Below the pieces are notes generated by a model, which worked only from the letters and a program-made list of their open reading frames with translations, did no database searches and was not told the DNA's origin. The position numbers were made by a program, and so were the translations under genes. A DNA stretch of 64,000 nucleotides, taken from contig CM028328.1 of assembly GCA_016647705.1 (NCBI GenBank), forward strand, positions 42,229,429 to 42,293,428, read 5' to 3'. Source of the DNA: Eucommia ulmoides (lineage: Eukaryota > Streptophyta > Magnoliopsida > Garryales > Eucommiaceae). Below are positions 11,090 through 21,683 of the stretch, one piece after another. Position 1 is the stretch's first letter; each line of letters starts with the position of its first letter.

Positions 11090-13560
11090 TTTGCAACTAA
11101 GTTTTCATCGCACAGAGGATAGTTCGATTTGTTACCTCAACTTGTCTGTTGGATTACGGGTAGCCTGGAATTGACATGTGGTGTCAGATTCCCAAGTCAT
11201 TACAGAGGTCTTCAAACAGGGTACAATCAAATTGAGAGCCATGGTCGCTTACTGTGGCCCGTGGGACCCCGAATTTGCACACAATGTGCTTCCAGGAAAA
11301 ATCTCTAAATTTGACATCAGTGATCTTGGCTACAGCTTCGGCTTCGACCCACTTGGTGAAGTCAATGGTGAAGACGAGGAATTTATTCTAGGATGCAGCA
11401 ATAGGAAATTATCTGAGGATGTTAACCCCCCACTGGATGAAAAGCTATGGTCCGGTCATTAGCAACTAACCCATAGACGGGGTGTTGATACTTAGCCCAA
11501 ACCTCTAGCACTTGTTGTATTTTTTTTACCAATTCCTTAGCATCAGCCTCAAGTGTTGGCCAAAAGTAACCTTGTCAATGCACCTTTCTAGTGAGAGATC
11601 ACGTTCTTGAGTGATTGTCGCAGAACCTCTCATGGATGTCCAGCATGACCAAGTGGACTTTGTTCAAGCATGGGCAGCATAGTAACAACCTAAAAAAGAA
11701 ACACTTGTACAAAAAAGAAGCGCTTGGACAAGACGCCTTGCAGTAAAGTGTACCAGGACGCTTGATAGCGAACTTTTCTGGCCTCATTTTTAGCTCCGAG
11801 AGGATCTCACTGTGGAGGTATTTGTAGATGGGATCCATCTAGTTGGGCTGGTGCATTAACATCTCTACTTATATTTTAGGCTCATAGTAGTTGGGTTGCG
11901 AAATGTTTTCCACCATGATATTGCAAGGTCTCGGGGAATTGAAGGCAGAAGCCAAGCAATCCAACGAATCAGCGTGCTTATTCTCCTCCTGCAAGATTTG
12001 CTTGATGGTGACTTTCTTGAACCATTACACCAGGAACGTAACTCTGCTCAAGTATTATGCCATTTGGACTTCTTTAGCAACATACTTCATGTTGATCTAA
12101 TTGGCTATCAGGAGAGAGCCGTAGAAGATTTCACTCTTTGAGGATCCTTAGGGAGGATATCAGTGCCTCGTACTCAGCCTCGTTGCTAGTGGATTTGAAG
12201 GCAAGCCTCAAGCATACTCAAGGATGTCTCCTTCATGAGTTCAGGCGTGAGTTTAGATCACAACTTTGGCCTCCGATCCGTTATAGTTTGAAGATCCGTC
12301 TACATACGCGGTCCAACATTTGGTCGAATGGAGGTCCAGGTCTTTTGTGGTATTCGTGCTTCTGGGGATTGGTCCCTCGGGGAATGTGAACTCCAAAAAG
12401 AAATTAGCCAATGCCTAACCCTTGATGGCCATTCATGGGTGGTACTCAATGTAGAATTCTCCCAACTCGATGGACCATTTCAGTATCGCTCGGAAGTCTC
12501 TAGTCAGTGTAGGACAACCCTTAGGGGCTAGATGGTGAGCAGAACCATTGGATAAGCTTGGAAGTAATGTTGTAGCTTTCAAGTGGATATTATTAGTATG
12601 TACGAGATCAATTCCAATCGAGGGTAGCGAGTTTCTGCTCCATTTAGAGTGTGGCTAACATAATACAAGGCTTTTGGGCCCCGTGTTCTTTGATCACCAA
12701 GGTCGAGCTCACAGTGATTGCTAAGGTGGCCAATTAGACGATCATTTCTTACTCAGGCTTTAAAGTAGTGAGTATTGGAGGTTCAGAGATGTACTTCTTG
12801 AGCACCTAAAAGGCAGTTTCACATTCGTCGCTCTACTTCAAACTCTTGTTACCGCGTAAAGTTTTGAAGGAAGGCAGGCAATTGTTAGAGCTCCGCGAGA
12901 TGAATATGTTCAGGGCAGCTACTCACCCTGTTAGGTTTGCACCTCATTTATTGTCCAGGATTGCCTTGATCTATTTCGGGCTGGCCTCGATTCCTCTCCA
13001 GGTCACCAGGTGACCTAGGAATTTACCAGCGCTAACTCCGAAGATGCACTTGCTAGGGTTCAACTTCATTCGGTGCTTTCTAAGTACGTCAAAGCACTCC
13101 TATAAGTCGACAAAGTGGTCATCGGCCTTCCTGATCTTGACGAGCATTTCGTTGATGTAGACTTCCATAGTCCTTTCAAGTAGTTCAGTGAACATTTTGT
13201 TCACCAGCCTTTGGTAGGTAACCCTAGCGTTCTTTAGGCTAAAAGGCATAACCCTGTAACAATAGAGCCTTTTGTTGGTGATGAATGTTGTCTTCCCCTT
13301 ATCAGGTGGGAAACATGTTAATCTGTTTGTATTCGGAAAATGCATCAAGGAAGTTGAGTGACTCGTAGCCTATTGTTGCATCCACGATCACGTCGATCTT
13401 CGGGAGATGAAAATAGTCTTTGGGGCACGCCTTGTTCAGGTCGATGAAATCCACGCACATGCGTCACTTCCCTATTTTCTTCTTTACCTAGATCACGTTG
13501 GCTAACCAAAGAGAAAAATTGATCTCCTCAATGGTTTCAGTGTAGAGGAGCTTCCTTGTT
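11090..13560 (-). pseudogene. pol: Tat-type gypsy pol: RT, two RNase H domains, integrase; heavily decayed
   Basis: On the minus strand, in the order expected for Tat-lineage pol. The reverse transcriptase lies at about 13100-13560: CVDFIDLNKACPKD near 13440, MPFSLKN near 13240, and the catalytic YVDD box changed to YINE near 13150. A region in the RNase H position follows at 12600-13050. The archaeal-type second RNase H is marked by NEAEYEA (12165-12186). The integrase follows, with a zinc-binding part (IHERFCDNHS near 11620) and a core segment around 11100-11250 (SDHGSQFD near 11240). The frame is broken by many stops and shifts; the longest open part is 13100-13348. Its motifs resemble the RIRE2/Retrosat-type branch of Tat more than the element at 47488. 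No LTR adjoins either end, and the orientation is opposite to the gag remnant next to it. Confidence 0.75.
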
Positions 13561-16040
13561 TCTTCCTCAAATGGGTAAAATTGAAATTTAATTGATGGGT
13601 TAATCTTTTTAACATTTTGTATGTTGATCTTCTTTCAATTTGTTCTTTTTACTTTAAAAGCCTGTTTACACTGTTTATCTATAATAAATTAAAAAATTCA
13701 TATTTTTTAAAGGTGATTAAAGGTGATATAATAAATAAAAAAAAAAAATAGGTTAAATTAATTTTTTCATCTACATGTTACATGAAATGGACAAAGTTTT
13801 TATTTTTTGTGTGTTCATTAAAAACAATATAAGTATAGGGAAAGAGAGAAAATGTTAATTTTTCTGTTTTATTATCTTTAAATATTAAATTTAAATTAAA
13901 AAGAAAAGATAATTATTAATTTATATATATTCTTCTAAACAGAATTTGTTTTTTATTCTTTAGTCAAGAATAAAAATGGGCGTTTTGTATTTTTTTTAAC
14001 TACTAGTAAAGGGTACGTATCCATTAGAAAAAATAATTTGGCCAAAAAATATAAAGATATTTATGTTCTATAGAGAAAATAGTTTTATAATAATTCTATC
14101 AACTGATAATTTGGAAACGTAAGTCAAAATGAAAATAAAAAATAATGATGTTATGCTTTCTTTTGGCTGCTTTGATTTGTAAACCACGGTGTTGCAAATG
14201 GCATCTCTATATAGCAAGTATCTCGATTATTCCCCAACAGTATACCTGCCATAGGAATGCATGTGTAAAGGCGACAATATTTTAGAAGTAAGATCAAACA
14301 CAAGTAACCGCGTTAATATAATTATCCATGTTTACCACTAAAAATTTACATTATGATGTGTGAAATAGCAAGTTTATGGTCTTTTTCATCAGTTGTTTCA
14401 TAAAGATTTATGGAACAAGGAAATCTATTTTTCTATGGTAACCAATATTGCTACATATATAAAAACAGAGACTCTTTTCTCTACTATCCATAGATAGTAA
14501 GAAGAACAATGATAAATGAATGCAATGATGATGACAAGTAAGAAATAAGAAACAAATCATTGGAGAAAATAGATATACAAATACAATAGCTAAGTTGGAA
14601 CCATTAAACAGACAACATAGATACCTCAAACGAAGAACACAATGACATCTCAATTCGTAAAGGAACACACATATTTGAAAAGCGTGTCAAAAGGAAGAAG
14701 TCGGGACTAAAAATCAAGTTATTTTGAGGACATGAGTTCTTACTAATTGTGCGCATATTGTAGGAGCTCCAAACAAAAAGTCTAATTAATTAAATATAGA
14801 AATCAGTTCATCCAAAGTAAGATTATTCCTAAAACAAAACCAAATAATAAATTGAATTGATAGTTGGTCAATAGGATCCTAAATTAACAAAAGCGATACA
14901 AGTGATAATGTAGAGTAAATGAGATAATGTAGAGCAACATACTTTTTCAAAACATTTCTTTAGACAAAAACTCCATTTTTCCCGGGTTCTTGCTTGAGAG
15001 GGAGAGAAGGGGGCCCAAGATAGATAATGGGGGTAATCAAAATGTATTACCAATAAGCAGAAGTAAAAGCATGCCAAACAAAACCATCAGTTCAACCAAA
15101 TCTTCATATGGGATTGCACAAGTTAAATTCAGATATAATAAAAAAAGCACAAGAGATAATTTCATGTTAAAATTGTACATGAAATTATTATATACCCAGA
15201 AACACTGATTAAACACTCAAGCAGGTGAAAAGCACCTGCAATGTTGCATCACCTGCTGAGGCCGATATCACCCCAGCTATATCCATAGCCTGTAATTCAA
15301 TTGTTTCTGTAAGAACTACAAAAGGGACCAAACGGAAATAGGAGAACCAAAAAATCAGTTTCTATTTTGTTCCCATATTTATAGAACAAATTTCTGCAAC
15401 ACATTTTTTTTTTTTCCCAAATTCCAATTCCTGAACAGAAATATGAGAACAGGTGACGTAGAACCTCAGAATCCTTGAAAAGGTTCCCGAACACATAAAC
15501 ACAAAACAAAGAAAAAGGGGAAGGAAATTAAGAGAAAACAGAAATCTTTGACATCCACTGAAAATGGCGGCTAAATCTGAGCGAAATCAAACTTCATTTG
15601 CACAACTAAGAAGAATCGGAAGTAAAGTGAGTCCAATACAAGAAGGAAGAAGGAAGAAGGAAGAAGTGAGGGTTTTACATCTTTACATTAGAAGCATCGT
15701 CGCAATCTATATTGTGATCCCCCTCTGTCTGTATCGATTCTTCGTTTGCTTCTTTGGCTTTCGATGGGGTTTGGGAGATAGGAGCCAATAAGTATGATGG
15801 AAGAGGAAAATGAAGAAATTCCTCTCAACTATTAGGAATGTCCAGCGACGATCGCGTCGAATAGCCGGCAGGGAGTCGCCGTCGCCGCTACAGCTGTCGT
15901 CTCTTCGTTGTCTTTCGGTTTCCTGTGGGAGGATGTGGGAGGTGGCCGCCCGTAACAGTTCTTTACATTTCTAATATAAATTTAAAAGAAAATTACTGAA
16001 ATAGAACGTTTTCCATTTTATTTACACAAATAGTGCTATT
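13561..16040. other. About 2.5 kb without recognisable transposons or coding genes
   Basis: AT-rich DNA with many short frames but no protein I recognise. A GAAGAAGGAAGAAG purine tract lies at 15640-15668. A CpG-rich stretch at 15838-15955 could be an exon or promoter region of a minus-strand gene. If any single-copy gene remnant exists in this window outside the CACTA, this is the most likely place. Confidence 0.4.
15230..15284 (-). other. Possible exon fragment (minus strand)
   Basis: On the minus strand an acceptor-like AATTACAG precedes an open segment that would read AMDIAGVISASAGDATLQ and ends CAG before a donor-like GTGCTT. The CpG-rich block at 15838-15955 lies upstream in the same orientation. 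I do not recognise the peptide. Such a short open stretch can arise by chance. Confidence 0.2.
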
Positions 16041-16380
16041 CAGGGTTCGGATCCCCTAGTTTGTAGAGCCGGCGGTATACCCGAAGTTAACCCAGGGTAT
16101 ATCAAAAAAAAAAAAAATTATTTTTTTATTTTTTATTTTCGTATACGGGCTTATACCCAGGGTTCGGTATCTCAGGTTAGAACCTGGGGTACTAAACCCT
16201 GGGTATAACCCCTATTAAAAAAAAAAAAAAAAAATCATTTTTGCTCAATTTTTTTCTTTTAAATTTTCGACAATTTTGAGCTGATTAATGGTGATCTATC
16301 GATATTTTAAATAAATCTAATTATTTATTTTTTTATATAAATTACGTTCAAAACATTACATAATATTTTTTACAAACTCA
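16041..16380. repeat. Tract of ACCCAGGGT and ACCCTGGGT inverted words
   Basis: Between 16040 and 16220 the words ACCCAGGGT, ACCTGGGGT and ACCCTGGGT recur in both orientations around A/T-rich stretches (poly-A at 16107-16120 and 16215-16233). The stretch could fold, but I find no target duplication and cannot assign a family. Confidence 0.35.
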
Positions 16381-16946
16381 ACGATTCACCTTGGCCGACT
16401 CCCCCTTCCAGCTTGTTTTTTCTCCAGGACTCCACGGATCTCTGCTTTTCTCCACCAGCTCATCACCATAGGCCTGACAAAGGCCCGCGGGCTTCGTCAA
16501 ATGGGTCTAAAAGCCAGAGCCCAGCGATTATCTTCTAAACACCCTGGATTATCGACTAAATACAGGGTTTCAATTAATTAACTGTGTTTAGGCCCGACTA
16601 ATCATCTCCAACTATTATATATATCAGAGGTTTTGCAAGCTCGATGTATGCTTGAATACACTTTACATTACGCGTGAGTTCATTTGTTTATTTGTTGCAT
16701 TACTGTACCTTTTCTCTCTGAGTACTGATTACCACGCCGGAGGGGTTTCACCAGGAGGAATCCTGGTTTGAGCCTTCTGCATGTACACTTCCTGAAGAGC
16801 AGGACTCTGGACACAGCAGGTCAATCCTCCCAGGATCCAGTACAACACACCCTAAGAATTTTCAACCGACGACTCCACCTTAGCAAGAGGATCCACCTTT
16901 CATCCGACTGGACCATACTCGAGGTGTATACCAGTTTTACGCACCA
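16381..16946 (+). repeat. 5' LTR (left end missing) of a gypsy-like element
   Basis: This matches the LTR at 25265-25817 almost throughout (shared words: CTCCACGGATCTC, TACAGGGTTTCAA, GACTGGACCATACTCGAGGTG). It ends GCACCA and is followed by a primer binding site. About the first 210 bases present in the other copy are absent here, so the left end is truncated and no left target duplication can be read. Confidence 0.75.
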
Positions 16947-16952
16947 ATAGTT

Positions 16953-16970
16953 TGGCGTCGTCTGTGGGAA
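16953..16970 (+). other. Primer binding site
   Basis: TGGCGTCGTCTGTGGGAA lies six bases after the LTR end. It is a close relative of the TGGCGCCGTCTGTGGGAA site seen in a group of plant gypsy elements (Tat-like). I do not assign the tRNA with certainty. Confidence 0.7.
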
Positions 16971-18660
16971 ACGTGCAAAAAACCTACCCCTGATCATTGC
17001 TCTCCGCTCAACTAACCCTGGATGATCACAAGGTCCGGTCGGATAAATCAGACAGCGAGACCAACTTCTTACGGTGGATAGCAACATGAGCGGTCAACTT
17101 TTTGAAATTGTGTCTAAAACCATACAAGGATAACTACTCCCCAAGACCAGGCAGGACCATACACTCTTCTACCTGGGGCCGCGGGATAGACCTTGGGAGT
17201 TGCGGAGACATCTCATATTGATCTCCTTGAGCACCAGATGGGCAAGTTTAAGTCATATGTGTAGCTCCTCCTCGTACGCCTGTCGCTATTTCCTATTCAG
17301 GGGGGACCAGCTCTCCAGATCATAGGGCTCAAGAAGCGACCTCAAGACGACGACACTCGTGTGGCATTTTTGAAGAGGTACACACCCAGGGACCACCCTC
17401 CGTCTCATGACCACAAGTCAGCAGGACTAGAGAGGGTCCCCCAGATGGATCATATTTCTTCTCTACGAGGACATGGTGCTAGGAACTGACCAAGGTTATC
17501 CATGGGCTTAGCACCCAACAACGCAGCAAGGACCGACTTGAGGGCCCATCGTGGGTAAGGGCAAGTGCCCACTCACTGCCCTCGCTCTACTGCGGTGATC
17601 TAGCAGTGACCAACCGTGGACGTGCAACTTAAAGATGGAGACTAGCAGCCCTCTGTCCCAATAGAGACGAAGACGAGCGCCCTCCAGTCTATCTTCAAAT
17701 GAGGCTCAAATACGGAGACAAGCCGCATTTCGCCCAACTTAGTGGAGACGAGCACTCTCCAACCTATTCGCAACAACGGTACTCCGACCCCTTAAGTCAC
17801 AGATGATTCTCCAAATCAACATCTTGGCTCCTAGCGTCGAGAGTGATTCTCTTCAGTAGAATTTCGAACCCCTGAGTTGCATCCCGACTCTAGGCATCGC
17901 AGATGATTCTCTCCGGTTGCATTCTAACCCCCTGAGTTGTATTCTGGCTCCCATCATCCCAAGTGATTCTCCACAGTTGCATTATGACCCCTTGAGCCGT
18001 ATCTCTACTCTTAGCATCGTGAGTGATTCTCCAAGGCTACACTCTGACCCCCTGAGTCGTATCCAAGATCTGGCATCGCGAATTATTCTCTCTGGCTGCA
18101 TTCCGACCCCTTAAGTCGCGGATAATTCTCTGGATCAACATCCCAACTCACAGCGTCGCGAGTGACTCTCCACAAGACTCATCTCGGTGCTCAACGTCGA
18201 GGATAACAACCAGATTCTCTTCAGAAATCAACAGCCTATACTCAGGAAAAGACTTGAGTCATCCACCAAGGGTAGGGCAATGATCGGTTCTGAGGGCCTG
18301 CAGCCAAGTACCTCTCCCTACTAGTCGAATATGAGTCCAGCGTTCTAATAGGGAAAGTGCTCTTGCATAGACTAAATAGAGATAACCTAAAATGGTTCTT
18401 GAATGAGCCTAACTATGGAGAACTCCTCGATGACCGGCCATATGGGTTCAACTGTCGCGTTACGCCCTTGCAGACCGAGAGGACCAGGCATCTTGGGAAA
18501 CCCTCCTTCTAAGTCCACGACACGATTTTCTTATAATAAACTCATGTCCCAGACTGGAGGGCTAGTGGTCCATGACCCTGGGCAGAGACACGAAGTTTTT
18601 TTTTATTTTTTTAAAAAAAAAATTACAACTTTGAAAATAGGACCGAACAGAGGCTGACTT
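16971..18660 (+). pseudogene. Decayed interior of the gypsy-like element (gag region)
   Basis: GC-richer than its surroundings, and placed where gag should be. Short peptide-like stretches remain, such as the segment around 18400-18500, but stops and shifts occur in every frame and I cannot identify a domain. It contains a minisatellite (17790-18190). At about 18600 the sequence changes to an A/T tract and then to unrelated DNA. Confidence 0.45.
17790..18190 (+). repeat. Minisatellite, 40-60 base unit
   Basis: A repeated module (AGTGATTCTCC, then a stretch ending TGACCCCTTGAGTCG, then a word like CTCTTAGCATCG) starts near 17800, 17840, 17899, 17960, 18020, 18080, 18120 and 18160. Spacing is about 60 bases, with some 40-base units. 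Copies differ by many substitutions. It sits inside the decayed gypsy-like interior. Confidence 0.7.
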
Positions 18661-21600
18661 GGTAAAAACGTCGGGAGAAAGTAGTAGACTCTGAAATATC
18701 CTAGCTATGCCGCTCAGAGGCTTACATGCTCACGCGCAAAAAAACATGAATAAGTGAAAATAAGTCTACAGTGTCCTAAGTGCTGAAAAAACGATGGTCC
18801 GAGCTCCGTCCTCCCCGTCCCCGTTACGAGGGGTGTTAGTGCGAGGAGAAATAGCATCAATCTAGCCCTCATCAGGGGCTCTCTCATCAACAATGTCCTT
18901 CCCGGCATCTCCCGTGATATCTTAATAACTTCCAATTTTCAGTAAAATTGTAGTCACATCGGGCTATTTTTAAATCCCGCAAGTTTCGTTTTCCTATCTC
19001 CGTTCAGTCTATCAGATCGGAATCCTGTATCCTATAGCACAATCATCCCTCTTACCAGAAACTTCCTCGACACAACCTCTCAACATAACTTTCAACACCG
19101 GAATCGTATTTTCTGATAAATCATTGATCCATGACTGGAACAAGGTATCAACTTCTACTTGGGCAACTAAAGGAGTATGGATTTTTTTTTTTTTTTTTTT
19201 TTAACCCGCATGTCCAAATAGCTATCAGCTCCTGACACTACAGTTTCCCCTCATGGGTTGTTCATATACTGACGACTTATTTTACTTTGATAACAATTAT
19301 TGTCCCAAACACCATATGGCGCAAATACCTATGATTTCAGAATTCCCATTTTAAAATTTCGAATAACCGATTAATAAAATTCCTAGAATTACTAATCCTT
19401 ATCCCCTTTTGGAAAAAAAATATATATATATATATATCTTGTCCCATCTCAATTTTAAAATTTTGCATAAATTGATGCATCACACAATCGAACAATCCTA
19501 GCAATATATATATACATATATATATTGGACATGCGCATCAGGAAAACACTCCTCGGACTTCTCTCTCTTTTCTTTTCTGGTAAATGTCAAGGCTACAATA
19601 GCCCACCAAGAGATTTCGTTACTTTTCGACCTTAACTTAACTAACAAATCACCAAATAACAAATGCTGCGATTTTCTATTTCCATTCCAATCTACTAATC
19701 ATATTTACGCCATCACAATATAGTTAATTTTACTGGGGGTATTGCATATTTTATTCCATGCACCTCTTTTAAGGTCTTGCCTGTAAATTGACATTATCAA
19801 CCTTACACTTTTTTATTTCAAATTCCCAAACTTCCTCATTCCCTCAGACACGCTAATAAGCTCTACAGTCAATTTCCACTGCATTGCTAAACTTTCTTAA
19901 CTGAACATCCTACCCTTACATGTCCATACTATGGTAAATATCAATACCGAACAGCGTTACTATTCGACCAGCCGCCCACTAAACTTACAAGGGCCTCAAC
20001 TTAACCCATAAATTAATATGAGCAATCAACTCATTAATGTTTGACCCGAAATATTTGCTATAATCAGCACTGTGACCATCATCATTCCCTTCTACTCTTA
20101 TCGTTTCCAATTAGACATATACTTCTGTGCTTCTACCCTACAGTCGCTAAATGTCAACTTCATACCTACCAGCTCCATTTGAGTGGTCACCCGACCGATT
20201 ACCTGATAGACTTATGAAGATCTCTATTCGACATTAATATGTGCAACCCCGCCTTTTTTTTTTTTCGACTTAAAGCACAAATCCTGTCATACAAGAGATG
20301 TTACTAAGCGTTAGAGTGAATACAATCTCTACTAGTTCCATAAAATTTCGAATTCCGATCACATGTTCTCGGCCTTCTCCATATTCCGTCAATTCACCAC
20401 CTTGACTTCTTTTGGATTCACTTGAATGCTATGCCTTAAGAGTACTAGTCATATTTACTGCACTAGTCACCGTCTTAGTAACCCATTCTAGTTTTTACGT
20501 TACGAACACCAGATCCTTATGGAAACACATACCAGATTTACCTAAATCATTAGTTGATATTCTAATTTATTGTGACGACTTCTTCTTCCATTAAAATTTC
20601 CTAAACTGCAAACAAACTTACTCCAATCCCCCAATATCCAACGATTAATTTATTTTATTTTATTTTATTTATTTAATTTTTTTTTCTTTTCACCCAAGAT
20701 TATTTAAGTTCAACAAAATGGAATCCATCATCGAGTTAAATTAATTCACTCATTTTTCCTATCACATAACAATCATCTTTAAAGTCCCAAGACTATAATT
20801 TCAAATCTCAATTTCCCACATTTATTAACACCAGTATACTTAACCAACTTATGTGCCGAACGTTCCCCTCCTTATCATTATGAAACTTATTTAATAGTAA
20901 TCATAGTTACCAATCACGCTTACAAGCACCCTGTCCATTCTCGAAACTACATAGGGAAGATATCTAGCTAGTACAATATCCATTGCCAAAGCTTGTTTGA
21001 ACAACATCTACGTACTGACTTATGATATTCTTTCTGTATCACTTTTCCAACCTCCTAAACCTACTATCAGACTATCTGAGGTACTGGATATACCTTTCCC
21101 AATAATACATACTTTTTATTTATCACAAATTGATTCCATCCGCGACTCTATATTACTCATTCGAATGGATTATATTTACCCGCACCTACTATTTTCCTAG
21201 ATCCACCATCCTCGGCTACTTCTTATATATCATTTCCTATTATCTTGTTACATGCCATATTTGTTACTCCGTCTATTAATTAATTTAAAAAGTGTTACCA
21301 AATTAAATTCTTTTCCGGTAACGTCACAGTTTCCTTTCAGATTGCCTAGAAAGTGATTTACTCCCTTTGAATATTATTTCTTATTTTGATTTTAGTGTGT
21401 TCTGCCATATCATCTAGTATATTGATAACGACGTAATTTGTAGTTTGTCTAACTTAGCCTTCTTATCCCGTGAAAGACATCTCTCCTAGTAATATCACCA
21501 TGCCAAAGCACAAACTAATGAAATAAAAGATCTAACACTTACATACCAAGCTCACCTATTGACACACTATCTCATGTCTCCTACTGACTAGACGACCGGC

Positions 21601-21663
21601 ACGTCCTTCTATCTCAAGGTCTTCTACTGACACATCTCCTAACAAGTCTACAGAACCTATAAC
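18661..21663 (-). mobile_element. Interior of a Del/Tekay-like element, no coding sequence recognised
   Basis: Read on the minus strand this follows the LTR at 21684-24468 and its primer binding site, so at least its right part is retroelement interior. It is AT-rich with (TA)n tracts (19420-19440, 19506-19528) and A/T homopolymers. I find no Gag, RT, integrase or chromodomain. The second LTR expected at the left end is not visible; the exact left boundary is uncertain. It may be a non-coding large retrotransposon derivative or a highly decayed copy. Confidence 0.4.
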
Positions 21664-21679
21664 CTAGGCTCTGATACCA
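21664..21679 (-). other. Primer binding site (initiator Met tRNA)
   Basis: The minus strand reads TGGTATCAGAGCCTAG four bases after the LTR end. This is the classic initiator tRNA-Met site and is intact. With the LTR ending GGGTTGTGACA, it fits the Del/Tekay chromovirus group. Confidence 0.85.
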
Positions 21680-21683
21680 AAAT

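Noticed and set aside
11178..12531. Plus-strand open frames of 60-95 codons
   Set aside because: The minus strand here reads as integrase and RNase H remnants; the plus-strand frames are shadows.
21664..21679. Possible tRNA gene fragment
   Set aside because: It is a 16-base primer binding site complementary to tRNA, next to an LTR end; no tRNA cloverleaf is present.
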